A DNA stretch of 64,000 nucleotides. Source: Ceratorhiza oryzae-sativae. Its lineage: Eukaryota; Basidiomycota; Agaricomycetes; Cantharellales; Ceratobasidiaceae. The DNA is taken from NCBI GenBank assembly GCA_030998015.1, contig JARWMV010000027.1:124001-188000 (forward strand). The letters are read 5' to 3'. The first letter of the stretch is position 1. Every line of letters begins with the position of its first letter. The translations under genes and the position numbers were made by a program. The notes under the pieces are model-generated. The model did not search any database. It was given only the letters and a program-made list of their open reading frames with translations, and was not told the origin of the DNA. Positions 31,833-42,575 of this stretch are shown here, one piece after another.

Positions 31833-33102
31833 TTAAAGCTTTCCCGATCCTTGTTTGGTTCTCTTTGTCCTGCCTTTCGAGTCACCTGAGTGCTGACTTG
31901 TCTTGACTGGCATTGGTGCGTCTGGTAAGCGCCTTTGCAAGTCATTTAGAACCTCTTTCATGTCAGCAAACTTGCTGGCACGTTCCATTGTGTCTTCTAT
32001 TGGGTCGTAGCCCTTCCATCTGATTTGGTAAAAAAAGCTTGCCATTCCGCCATTCATAATTTGCAATGTGGTCCACCTCGTATTCCTCCTCTCCTTTTTC
32101 CGTTATGATTGGTGGTGGCTTGGCCTGCCTTCTTCGGAAGTCTTTATCTTCTGTGAATGGCGAGAGGAGATTTACATGGAATACATTGTGTACACGTATA
32201 GTTTTAGGTAGGTCCAGGTGATATGCGTGGGATGAGATCTTTTCTGTGATTTCAAAGGGCCCCCCTTTTCGGTTGTCCAGTTTCTTGGAGGGTCTCTTGG
32301 ACGAGAGGTTTGTTAGGAGCAGCCAAACCTTGTCTCCTACCTTGAATTCCCTCCCTTTCTTCTCCATTTGTTGGTGTAATTCCATTGAGGCTCTTGCCTC
32401 ATCCCATACCTTTTCCATTTGATTACGCATGTTGTCTGCGGCGGGTGCCTCAGATGGTTCTTCTCCCTCTCGGACAACCCATCTTGGGTTTTTTCCATAT
32501 ACTGTTTCAAATGGGGTTTGTCCTGTTGTAGCATTTACGTGGTTGTTATGGCAGAATTCGGCAATGGGTAACCATTTTACCCAATCATCTTGTCTATAAT
32601 TGCAGAAGGTTCTTAAGAACCCTTCTACCCATTGATTTGTCCTTTCCGACAGACCATCTGTTTCTGGATGGAAAGCAGTGGAGAATCTGGGCTTTGTCCC
32701 AATTCCTTTGTATAGGGCCTTTAGGAATTGGCTGTTAAAGGTTGGCCCTCGGTCTGAGACAGTAGTTTCTGGGGTCCCGTGATGTCTCCATACTTCCCTT
32801 ATGAATATTTCTGCCAGTTCTTCTGCATTGGTGCTCTCCAGACATGGTACAAAATGGGCCTGCCGGGAGAAGCGATCTACAACTGTCAAAATACTGTTGT
32901 ACCCTTTTGAGACGGGTAATTTGACAATGAAATCATATGCAACATCTGCCCATGGTTTCCATGGGATTGGTAAAGACTTCAGGGAAGTGCCTTGTTTGTG
33001 TCCTTTGCTTCTTTGACACGTTTCACAAGATTCCACGTATCGGTTTACTTGGGCCTTCATTCCTGGCCAATAGTAATCCCTTGATAGTAATTCTAGTGTT
33101 CG
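31833..33102 (-). pseudogene. Element A integrase, C-terminal part, with chromodomain
   Basis: Continues element A pol after element B. Zinc-binding end (ESCETCQRSKGHK), catalytic core (AYDFIVKLP, SDRGPTFNSQF, SERTNQWVEGFLR) with the D,D,E residues kept, then the GPFEI and HVNLLSPF blocks. The chromodomain start (EYEVDHIANYEWRNG) and the rest (FYQIRWKGYDPIEDTMERAS) are in different frames, separated by an A7 run near 32028-32036. The chromodomain is expected to direct insertion to marked chromatin. The single frame break in a homopolymer may be real or a sequencing error. Confidence 0.9.
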
Positions 33103-33479
33103 TGTCACGAACTGACACGCATATATCCACTCTATAATATTTTCTCGATTTTCTACATTTTATGAGATCATCTTCAAAACATACTTGCCTTTTATGGTAT
33201 ATCTGTGTCATGTGACTCAGGGAATGTTCCGGACCGGTAACCGAGATGTATTTCAACTCTGATGTGAAATTCCGCAGTTCCGCAGTCGCTTCTACTGCTT
33301 CTATCTCTTATCTGTTGTGACTCACTGTACAGACTTGTTTGTTATGATGTGGCTCGTATTATGTATATAAACCAGGTCAAGTTTGCAGAGGACCCCTCAA
33401 GAACTTGACCTCTCGTCGAATACAAGTTCTTTTACTTTTCTTACTATTTTCCTCATCGCCTGACTTGTCGTCGTCGACA
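33103..33479 (+). repeat. Element B 5' LTR
   Basis: Begins TGTCACGAAC and ends GTCGTCGACA. TATA-like TATATAAA at about 33363-33370. About 98.4 percent identical to the 3' LTR by direct reading. Confidence 0.93.
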
Positions 33480-33771
33480 TCAGGTCAAGTTCTTGACAAT
33501 CGTAAGTCTCAGTGTCGTCTGGGATACGTTTGGAACGCCGTCGGCGTCGTCTCGAGATAACTCCTCGTTGCCTTCCCCAATCCCACTCCACCTATCCACA
33601 GTCACGAGATATCGTTGCCCTATACGTGCCTCTGTGAAACCTTGCATAGCCAGGTCCCTCACACGTTGTAACAAGCTTCGGTTCTCTAATCTCTTTCGTC
33701 AACAAGAGGTGGGGTCGCTCATTGCCCTTAAGTAGCTGAGCAACGGAGGTCGCCTTCCTATTCCCATAGAC

Positions 33772-34555
33772 TTGGGAAAGGGTCTATTTTTCTCTTTTAT
33801 CTTGCTCTTGCTCGAGTACGTCTCTGACGGAACGCACGGCCCTCAAGTGGCACAACCTTTTACAGAAGACCAGCGCTGCCGTCTGTGTGGGTGGTTCGGA
33901 CACCTGTCGATCCACTGTTTCACCCTCAACTCGGTCGAAAGTATCCTTGAAGAAGCTGGGCACATTGATTTCAACCAAGTAGTAATCATCAAAGTCCGCC
34001 CCCAAAAAGTCGGACGTGCCCAACAAGCCTTTGTCACCGAGCCAGGCGCCCCTGAGTGCAAAATTTGCCATTGGGCAAACGGAGCCACCTTCCCAGCGCG
34101 CTGCCCTTACTGTCCTAAGAAGGACAAATTCCTTTATTACTACACCATCCCCCGCAACCAGCTATAAGCTGGAGAACCTTGGCCAACAGCTTCTTCGTCA
34201 CCTGCTAAACACTATCGAAAACTTCCAAGACAGGTACCGTTATTACCGGAATAAGTACGAAGAAACCTGTGAAAAACTTCACGAAGCCGAGGCCCGTTGC
34301 GCATACTTAACCGAGCGTTTGCGCGAACACCAGGAGGACTATCTATCCCTCCTCCAAGACCATCTCAGACTAGAAGCTATAGTCCGAGAAACAGTTGAAC
34401 CCCACGAGTACGCCTTCCCCGTCTTCTCAACGCCGTCAGACCTCCCTCACCCTACCTTTCTAAGTGGCACGGGCTCGCCAATTCAGGAAGAAGCACCCCT
34501 TCTGGCAGCCCAAATCAATCCTCCCCAAGGAAGCACTCCTTCGGGATCAAACTAA
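33772..34555 (+). pseudogene. Extra ORF upstream of gag: zinc knuckle plus coiled coil
   Basis: The first frame (33772-34167) has a CCHC knuckle (CRLCGWFGHLSIHC) and a further Cys set (CKICHWANGATFPARCPYC). The second frame (34184-34555) continues with a strong coiled coil (YRNKYEETCEKLHEAEARCA, YLTERLREHQEDYLSLLQDH). The frames abut with a one-base offset at about 34160, so this was probably one protein. It lies between the 5' LTR and gag, where Ty3 elements normally have no gene. A role in RNA binding or particle assembly is possible but unproven. Confidence 0.6.
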
Positions 34556-34765
34556 GCTAAGGAGGGTGGAGCGCCCCTATCGTTGCCAAGACACCAAAAG
34601 TTGGGACTTGGACGATACTTGGTTGAGGTTTGCAGGAATCGGGAACTTTGAAATTTATAGACTTGTGAGGGGGACGGAAATCATTTATTACCAAAACAAC
34701 TCTCAATTCCCTGTACTTCCGTACCGTCTCCGCCGCCTTTAAAATTTTATCAAACCTTCCCTGAA

Positions 34766-36157
34766 ATGGCGTCTCAACCTCCTGCCCCTGCTTGGGCGAA
34801 TATGTCTGATGAAGATAAGGTCATCTATATGCTTCGATCAATGGACGAACTTCGAGAGCGAACCAACAACCTCCAAAATGATATTGGGGACGTCGAACAC
34901 AATAATAAAACGTACACAGATTCACTCGAGGCCAAGCTTACCACAAATCAGACGAAAGTAGATGTGGATGTGGCCGGACTAGCCACCAATGTCAACAACT
35001 TAGTGGGAATGTTAGCCATTCTCCAAACTACTATCACGCGCATTGAGGCGCAAATCAACACCTCCATGGGTGGCTCAGGCGCTGCTCAAGTACTAGCTCC
35101 CACTGGTACAGCTCAACCACAACCAACAGCACCTGCTCCCTCTGGGGGGTCGACTGCAAAAGTAAAGATGGCCGCCCCTCAAAAATTTGATGGCACAAAA
35201 CGGGAAGACGCCATCTCATTCAGAATTGCATGCGCCCGATATATCAATACAAACATGAGTGGGCACTCGGCTGACCAAGTGGTCGCCTTCATCACCTCTT
35301 ACCTCGAAGGGTCAGCAGCTGAATGGGTTAACTCATACGAAGAATTCGAAATTCTCAACCCTGGAACTGCAATCCCCTGGCTTCACGATGCCAATTTATT
35401 CTGGCAAGAATTTACTACCCGATATGGGGACCTGAACCGCACTGAAAATAACTGCGACAAGTGGCGGAAGTTGAAACAATCTAAGACGGTTCAGGACTAC
35501 CTCACCCTATTCAACTTATATTCCACAGGCCTCAACTACAACGATGCCGCCATGCGTGATCAGTTCTATGATGGTCTGTCATCAGATATAACAGATAGCA
35601 TGGTGGCCCAAAACTATGATCCCCGCACAAAGACATTTGCCCAGCTCACACAGCGGGCCCTGGAAATCGACTGCCACCTGATTTCCTTCGGTAGCAAGAG
35701 GACATCTCATGGGGGTAATAAGTCCAGCAGCAACAATGCCTCGACTAGCAGGCCCACAAGTAACCCCCAAAGCGCTCCCCAAAAGGAGAAATTCAAGAAC
35801 GGGGAACGCATATACAAGATTAAAGATGGCAGGGCTGTAAAAGGTCAAATCGTAGCCATCGGTCCCAATGCAAAGGGCTTCACAGTTCCAACCGTCTGTT
35901 ACGATGGCAGTAATGCCAATATACAAGAATCCTTCAAGGACATAAAGAAGGATAACCATCCACCGGCGGTCCCAAAGGCAAAAGATCCAGACGCAATGGA
36001 TCTGGATAGCGCAGGAAAAGGAAAGGGAACGAACACCTGCTATAACTGTGGAGGACGGGGTCATATTGCAGCCAAATGCCCCTCAGCTAAGATGTCAGGA
36101 TACGAGGCAGTGGTCGAGGAGGTAGAAACAACCGACGATGAGTCGGTAAAAGAATGA
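34766..36157 (+). CDS. Element B Gag
   Basis: 463 codons. A heptad-rich N-terminus (LRSMDELRERTNNLQNDIGD) precedes a Retrotrans_gag-like central region (PQKFDGTKREDAISFRIACA, later WRKLKQSKTVQDYLTLFNLY). The C-terminal zinc knuckle is CYNCGGRGHIAAKC near residue 430. The ATG at 34766 follows a short leader. The stop codon (36155-36157) overlaps the next ORF's ATG as ATGA at 36154-36157, implying termination-reinitiation, since no -1 or +1 slip site is evident. Gag forms the virus-like particle and binds element RNA. Confidence 0.92.
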   Translation: MASQPPAPAWANMSDEDKVIYMLRSMDELRERTNNLQNDIGDVEHNNKTYTDSLEAKLTTNQTKVDVDVAGLATNVNNLVGMLAILQTTITRIEAQINTSMGGSGAAQVLAPTGTAQPQPTAPAPSGGSTAKVKMAAPQKFDGTKREDAISFRIACARYINTNMSGHSADQVVAFITSYLEGSAAEWVNSYEEFEILNPGTAIPWLHDANLFWQEFTTRYGDLNRTENNCDKWRKLKQSKTVQDYLTLFNLYSTGLNYNDAAMRDQFYDGLSSDITDSMVAQNYDPRTKTFAQLTQRALEIDCHLISFGSKRTSHGGNKSSSNNASTSRPTSNPQSAPQKEKFKNGERIYKIKDGRAVKGQIVAIGPNAKGFTVPTVCYDGSNANIQESFKDIKKDNHPPAVPKAKDPDAMDLDSAGKGKGTNTCYNCGGRGHIAAKCPSAKMSGYEAVVEEVETTDDESVKE

Positions 36158-37912
36158 GCTCAAACCGTGCCAGGGGGGCGGTCTTGGGCGCTATGTTACA
36201 AAATGCGCATAATGAAAATAAAAATATGGAAATGGAATGTATGTCGTTAGGAAACCAATCACAACTACAGTTTTTCTTTCATGCATTCCCTCTGCGCATA
36301 ACCCCCAAACACAAGTCTGCATATAACATGAAAAAATTCAACGGATGGGCCATGATCGACTCAGGGGCCACGTCAGTATTTATACATGAAGATTTGGTTA
36401 AACAATACCGTGTTCCTACTGTTGCCCTAAAAACACCCAAGAAACTAGGGTAATCGATGGAAGGGAGATAGACTCTGGGTCTGTGACCCATTACTGCACC
36501 TTTGAGTGTGCATTCAAGAGCACCGAGAAATCCTCAGTGCCTATGTTGTGAACGTTGGCAAAAACGATTTAGTCCTGGGCATGTCATGGCTCAAATTCCA
36601 TAACCCCAACATTGATTGGGATGGAAAGACATGAAGTTCAACTCACCAATATGCCTGAAGCATTGCATCACAAAACCCTTGCACGTGCGTGCAAATGAAC
36701 CTAAGGAGCTTCAGCTGGACTCCCTAGACTCCCTCCCAACAAAATATAAAGAGTTCCAGAAAATATTCGCCGAAGAAGACGACGTCCAACCACTACCACC
36801 CCATAGGAAGTGGGATATGGAAATAGATTTAAAACCAGATGCCAAGCCAAGGCATGGTCCCATATATAGTGTGGGTGTCAAGGAAGATGCAGAATTACGC
36901 AAAACCTTGGATCGCCAACTGAAAGCAGGGCATATCAGACCCTCAAGGTCACCAATGGCATCTCCAGTCATATTTGTCAAAAAAAAGAATGGGAAGCTGC
37001 GCATGTGCATTGACTACCGCGGCTAAACGAAATGACTGTCTCCAATGTGTACCCGCTCCCACGCATCAATGATATTGTGGAAACCTTGCGTGGGGCAAAG
37101 ATATTCACCAAGTTTGACCTAAAGTGGGGTTTCAACCTCATACGAATTCGGGAAGGAGACGAATGGAAGGCCGCTTTCAAGACCAAATACGGGCTGTATG
37201 AGCCCTAGTCATGCAATTTGGTCAAAAGAACGCACCAGGAACCTTCATGGCCATGATCCGAGAAGAATTCCAGGACATCGAGGCATTTACGTTGTAATTA
37301 CATGGACGACATATTAGTATTCTCAAAAACCAGGAAGAACACATGAACATGTCAGAGAAGTCCTGCGCCGCTTCAAAAGGCTGGCTATACTGCGCCTGGA
37401 GAAATGCGTTTTTGATGTCACTGAAGTGGACTACCTGGGAATAGTAGTGACTCCCCAGGGAATTAAAGTAGACCCAGCCAAGGTCGAAAAGGCTGTTGAA
37501 TGGCCAACCCCTACCAACCCAACCGAAGTCCTGGAAGGGTTGGGGTTTGCAAATTGGTTGAGGCACTTCATAAAAGACTTTTCGAAAATCACAAGATGTC
37601 TTTATGAACTTGTCAAAAAGGACGTAAAATGGGAATGGACAGAAGAAAGGGATCAAGCATGGAATCTGCTGAAGCAAAAATTAAAAGAAGCCCCCTCCTA
37701 ATTCAGCCAGAGCCCAACAAACCATTCATTTGGAAACCGACGCCTCAGGCTATGCCACAGGCGCTGTATTATTACAATATGGAGAGGACGGAATGCTCCA
37801 CCCAATTTCCTATTACTCCAAGGCAATGGTCCCAGCAGAAGAAACTACGATATTTACAACAAAGAAATGCTGGCAATTATCAAGGCCCTTAAACACTGGC
37901 GTCATTTGTTAG
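36154..37912 (+). pseudogene. Element B protease, RT and RNase H, frame broken
   Basis: Protease with AMIDSGATSVFIHEDLV (aspartic DSGA), RT with [39 protein letters not shown] and a YMDD box at about 37300, then DYLGIVVTPQGIKVDP, and RNase H with ETDASGYATGAVL. The frame changes at least six times (near 36453, 36560, 37022, 37206, 37295 and 37700-37730). Each checked change is one missing base in or next to a short homopolymer. With LTRs this similar, so many independent deletions would be surprising, so sequencing or assembly error is a serious alternative. Confidence 0.9.
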
Positions 37913-39669
37913 AAGGGGCTGAACACCCAGTAAACATTGTCTGTGACCACAAGAATTTGGAGTATTGGAAGACAAATCGGCCACTGAACGGCCGGGTCAC
38001 ACGGTGGCATGAGTTCTTATCCAGGTTCGAATTCAAGATTTTATATGTTGAAGGGGCAAAGAATGGCAGGGCAGACATACTCTCTAGGCTGTCAAGACAC
38101 ATCCCTAAAGAGGGGGGTGAGAGCCAAGCTCTGCTTGCACAAAACCAATTTTTGGAATTAAAATCTCTGTGGTTACAAGCAATCACACCAGACCATGACC
38201 TGGAACAACTCATTAGGGACACTATCCCAGGGGATGAGCACCTGTCAAAAGTGCTAAAAGCCCTAGATGACAATGAGAAGGTCAAAGATTGGGAATGGGA
38301 TGAAGGACTCTTACGACACAAGGGCAGAATCTACGTCCCAAATAACAAAGAACTTCGCAAACTGGTCATCGAAAGCCGTCACGATAACCCAGCAGCAGGA
38401 CACCCAGGACAGTTCAGAACATATGAACTGTTAAATCGCAAGTACACGTGGTTATCAATGAAAAAATCAGTCAACGAATATGTCACACACTGCGAGTCAT
38501 GCATCAGGAACAAGCACAGCAACCAAGTTCCCCCAGGGCTCTTAAACCCAATACCTGCACCAGAAAAACCTTGGGAGGAAATTACTTATGATCTGATCAC
38601 CGGGCTACCCCTGTCAGAGGGATTTGATGCCATATTTACAGTTGTCAACCGCCTGACAAAAATGGTCCACTTTATTCCATGTCAATCGGAAGCCAGTGCT
38701 ATGGATTGCGCCAACCTGTTCCTAACATATGTATGGAAACTCCATGGGTTACCACGGAAAACAATCTCAGACCGTGGCCCCAACTTCGCATCCAAATTCT
38801 TAAGGCACTTATACAAACGACTGGATATAAAACCCTCCTACTCCACAGCATACCACCCTCAGACAGATGGCCAGTCCGAACGGGCCAACCAAGTAGTGGA
38901 AGGATACATCAGACACTATGTATCAGATAGACAAGATGACTGGGTCTCGCTCCTACCATTAGCTGAATTTGCTTACAATAATGGTGTCAACGCCTCAACT
39001 GGCAAATCACCATTCTTTGCAAACTACGGTTTCCACCCAAGGCTAGCAGTCGGGGACAGGGAGGAACCAGAACTCCCTTTAGCGGACAACCATGCAGAAT
39101 GGCTCCAAAAGGGCCATGACGAACTTAAGGCAGCCCTGGAAATAGCAAACCAGAGAATCAAGGAATACTATGACCAGAAGCATCGGACCCCTGAAGCTAT
39201 TAAGGTTGGAGACAAAGTCTGGCTTGATACCAAAAACATACGGACACAGCAGGCCTCCAGGAAACTGGCCCACAAAAGAGTTGGACCATTCAAGGTGGTA
39301 GCACAACATGGCACACATGCCTACAAACTGGACCTACCGATAACCATGAAAATACACCCAGTGTTTCATGTCTCACTTCTGACCAAATATAAAGACGACC
39401 CCTATGGCCGTCAGGTTCCCCCACCACCACCTGTGGTAACTCCTGAAGGGGAAGAAGAATTCGAAGTGGAACAGATCATAAAGTCACGATACAACAAAAG
39501 ATCTAACATCTTTGAATACTATGTCAAGTGGCTTGGCTACGACGAGCGACAATGGTTAACCTACGATGACCTGGTGAACGCGCCAGAACTCATCGCCGAC
39601 TATGTCAAGTCGCACCCAAAAGCACCTCAGGACCCCCGTGCCTTGAAGGGGGGAAGTGTCACGAACTGA
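37867..39669 (+). CDS. Element B integrase with chromodomain
   Basis: 600 codons open after the RNase H end. Zinc domain (GHPGQFRTYELL, CESCIRNKHSNQ), catalytic D in TYDLITGLP (about 240), D in SDRGPNFASKF (about 301), E in SERANQVVE (about 337), the GPFKVV and HPVFHVSLL blocks, and a chromodomain at about 531-588 (FEVEQIIKSRYN, YYVKWLGYDERQWL). It inserts cDNA into chromatin. It is part of a polyprotein and has no start of its own. Degenerate copies of the same gene lie at 47377-48800 and 50105-50954. Confidence 0.92.
   Translation: MLAIIKALKHWRHLLEGAEHPVNIVCDHKNLEYWKTNRPLNGRVTRWHEFLSRFEFKILYVEGAKNGRADILSRLSRHIPKEGGESQALLAQNQFLELKSLWLQAITPDHDLEQLIRDTIPGDEHLSKVLKALDDNEKVKDWEWDEGLLRHKGRIYVPNNKELRKLVIESRHDNPAAGHPGQFRTYELLNRKYTWLSMKKSVNEYVTHCESCIRNKHSNQVPPGLLNPIPAPEKPWEEITYDLITGLPLSEGFDAIFTVVNRLTKMVHFIPCQSEASAMDCANLFLTYVWKLHGLPRKTISDRGPNFASKFLRHLYKRLDIKPSYSTAYHPQTDGQSERANQVVEGYIRHYVSDRQDDWVSLLPLAEFAYNNGVNASTGKSPFFANYGFHPRLAVGDREEPELPLADNHAEWLQKGHDELKAALEIANQRIKEYYDQKHRTPEAIKVGDKVWLDTKNIRTQQASRKLAHKRVGPFKVVAQHGTHAYKLDLPITMKIHPVFHVSLLTKYKDDPYGRQVPPPPPVVTPEGEEEFEVEQIIKSRYNKRSNIFEYYVKWLGYDERQWLTYDDLVNAPELIADYVKSHPKAPQDPRALKGGSVTN
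39644..39656 (+). other. Polypurine tract of element B
   Basis: Purine run GAAGGGGGGAAG directly before the 3' LTR, the expected plus-strand primer. Confidence 0.8.
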
Positions 39670-40033
39670 CACGCATATATCCACTCTATAATATTTTCTC
39701 GATTTTCTACATTTTATGAGATCATCTTCAAAACATACTTGCCTTTTATGGTATATCTGTGTCATGTGACTCAGGGAATGTTCCGGACCAGTAACCGAGA
39801 TGTATTTCAACTCCAATGTGAAATTCCGCAGTTCCGCAGTCGCTTCTACTGCTTCTATCTCTTATCTGTCGTGACTCACTGTACAGACTTGTTTGTTATG
39901 ATGTGGCTCGTATTATGTATATAAACCAGGTCAAGTTCGCAGAGGACCCCTCAAGAACTTGACCTCTCGTCGAATACAAGTTCTTTTACTTTTCTTACTA
40001 TTTTCCTCGTCGCCTGACTTGTCGTCGTCGACA
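39657..40033 (+). repeat. Element B 3' LTR
   Basis: 377 bp, same ends as the 5' LTR. Differences are about six transitions, four of them at CpG/TpG-type positions. Confidence 0.93.
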
Positions 40034-42183
40034 GTTCAGGCTTGTCCCTGATGACCTGCCACTGGGGCGTCATGGCACTCCTCAAGGAGACTCAACCTCA
40101 AGTCCTTGTCATCTGGGATGTAGAGCCTATCGTCATACCTTAATAGGCCCTCCTTCATTTCATACCGTCTAAATTCCTTCTGTACTGAGGGCGGTAGTTG
40201 TTCCTTATTTGCCACACTCAGCCTTAAGGATCTGATAGATTCATCTTCTTCCTGAGCTTCTTTAAGCTCTTCCCAGAAATCCCCCTGTACTTCTGCCATG
40301 AAACCTATGAACCTTTCTTCTGGAATCATGATCTGTGGTTCCATAGGGGTATCCCCATGGTCGCTCCTTCTGGAAAGGGCATCTGGCTTCTGTGAGAGTT
40401 TCCCTGGCCTGTACACAATCTGAAAATTGAAGGGTGCCAGAGTGAGATACCATCTGGCATGCCTTCTATTCCACATCTGGGCATTTTGCCAGTACTGGAG
40501 GTTCCTATGGTCAGTGTATATCACAATGGGTTCCTCTGTCCCTTCTAAGTATAACCTCCAGTGCTCTAAGGACCTAACAATTGCAAGTAACTCCTTGTCG
40601 TAGGTGTCATAATTTTTCTCTGGTGGGGTGAAGCTCTTTGATAGGAAGGCAATTGGATGCAATCGGTTGTCATCACCCTTTTGGCTTAGTACCGCCCCCA
40701 TGGCCACTCCTGAGGCGTCTGTTTCCAGTATGTATGGCCTGCTTGGGTTTGGGTGGATCAGGACCGGTTCTCTTGCTACTGCTTCTTTGATGGCTTCAAA
40801 TGCTTCCTGTTGTTTTCTTTCCCACAGGAATTTGACATCTTTTTGGGTGAGATCTGTGAGGGGTTTGGCTAAGGTGCTAAACTTCCCTATCCACCTTCTA
40901 TAGAACCCCACGAAGCCTAGGAAGGCTTGGACTTCTTTTACTGTGTTAGGTTCTGGCCATTCTAGAACTGCTTTTACCTTTTCCTTTTCCATCGATATCC
41001 CTTCTGGGGATATGACAATTCCAATGAAGCTTACCTCCTTCACGAAGAACTGACACTTGTGTGGTTTGAGGAAGAGGTGGTTTTCCCTCATTCTTCTTAA
41101 CACTTCCCTGACATGTTGTACGTGTTCTTCCCTGTTTCTGGAAAACACTAGTACATCGTCCATGTAGATTACCACATAATCGTCTATTATGTCACGGAAC
41201 TTTTCCATCATGAACCTGGTAAAGGTTCTTGGTCCTTCTTTTACTCCGAATGGCATGACCAAGCATTCAAACTGGCCTTCTCCTGTCCTGAAAGCTGTTT
41301 TCCATTCGTCTCCCTCTTTTACCCTGATGTTGTTGAACCCCCATCGAACATCCATTTTTGAATAGATGGTTGCATCCTTCAGTCTCTCAATCAATTCTAT
41401 CTGGATTGGAAGTGGAAACCTGTCTGGCTTGGTGATGTCATTCATCTTACGGTAGTCGACTACCAACCTAAGCCCTCCATCTGCTTTGTTCACATAGAAA
41501 CAGGGTGCAGCTACAACTGACTGGCTGGGCCTTATTTTCCTGTTCCTCAGTTCCTCCTCTAGGTACTCCCTGAGCGCCTTTGTTTCTGCTGGTGACATAC
41601 TGTACCTCTTTGCAGGCTTTGGCAGCTCCGCTCCCTCGATCAGGTCCATTTTGAAGTCTAGGTTACCTCGGTGGGGTGGAAGTTCTCGGAAACCTTCTTC
41701 CCCAAATAGGTCTTCAAAATCCCTAAATTCTTCTGGGATTTGTAGGCTTTCACTTGCTGCCCTTGCCTTGATTTCGTCTGGGTATGAGATGGTAAGGTCT
41801 TTCCAATCTATGATAGGTTCTGCTTCTTCAAGCCATTCTTTCCCTAGGACTATGTCGGTGTCACCTAGGGTCATTACATAAAGGGAGCATTTTAGTGTCT
41901 TCCCTTCCACTTCGATGTTTAGGTCTGCCCTTTCTTCTATGGCATCCTTGATTTCATTTCCATCAATGGCCACAATTGATTTCTTGTGTTTGAGGGGAGT
42001 GGTTGGAATCCCTTTTTCCCTTGAATAGGCCTTATCGATGAAGTTGGTTGAAGATCCTGAGTCAATCAGCGTTTTAGCTGGTTCCATGATTCCCTCTACC
42101 GTAGTGTATATTATTGATTGATTACTAGACTTCTTGAGGTAACATACATCTGCGGTAGGGGTTATATTGGGGTCCTCCAACAT
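40034..42183 (-). CDS. Element A protease, RT, RNase H and start of integrase
   Basis: 715 uninterrupted codons from the ATG at 42183. Aspartic protease (TLIDSGSSTNFIDKAY), RT (LRLVVDYRKMNDITKPDRFP, KMDVRWGFNNIRVKEGDEWK, CLVMPFGVKEGP, VIYMDDVLVFSRN), RNase H (LETDASGVAMGAVLSQ, TYDKELLAIV, TDHRNLQYW) and the integrase zinc-domain start (CHDAPVAGHQGQ), where element B interrupts. Its ATG lies about 18 bp beyond the gag stop on the minus strand. This part looks functional; integrase is split by element B. Confidence 0.93.
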
Positions 42184-42200
42184 GGAAGTGGTAGGACCAA

Positions 42201-42575
42201 TTAGTTTTCCAACTCAGAGCTGCTTTCTTCCTCAACTTGTCTGCTGGCCTTCCCTTGTATCTTAGCTTTGTCGTAGGTCCACTGGCCTCGGCACTCCTTC
42301 AGGACATGCCCTGATTTACCGCATTTGATACAGAGTCCTTCTTTCCTTTGCCTGTCCTTTTCACTGTTTGGTATCCTTACCATGTTGTTGGTTTGGGTAT
42401 TCCCCTGTTTGCTGCTGGTCCCTAAAGGCTTGTTTCCCCCTTGTTTGTATTTCGCTGGTGCCCAGGTTGAATTTGATGAGTTGCTGGTCCTTGTATTCAT
42501 TTTCTGGTTTGCAAACTGCATGTCATCCATTTTGCAGGCAAAGTCAATTAATTGATCTAGGGTATTGATGGACCT
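42201..42575 (-). pseudogene. Element A Gag nucleocapsid tail, shifted frame
   Basis: Carries the zinc knuckle CIKCGKSGHVLKEC and the gag C-terminus, stop near 42201. It is in a different frame from the main gag frame; the switch occurs near 42560-42575, where the main frame meets TAG. It is most likely one original gag gene with a one-base change, or a frameshift-dependent extension. Confidence 0.8.

Larger units (their letters stand above)
33103..40033 (+). mobile_element. Ty3/gypsy element B, inserted in element A integrase
   Basis: A complete 6931-bp LTR element on the plus strand with 377-bp LTRs (33103-33479 and 39657-40033) that differ at about six positions, all transitions. Flanking duplications are gttcg (33098-33102) and gttca (40034-40038), one base apart, consistent with one later C-to-T change. 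Order: extra zinc-knuckle/coiled-coil ORF, gag, protease, RT, RNase H, integrase, chromodomain. Pol before integrase is broken by many one-base gaps. Confidence 0.96.

Noticed and set aside
40628..40903. Plus-strand frames inside element A pol (also 41651-41881, 42978-43497)
   Set aside because: Antisense shadows of the intact minus-strand pol and gag frames.
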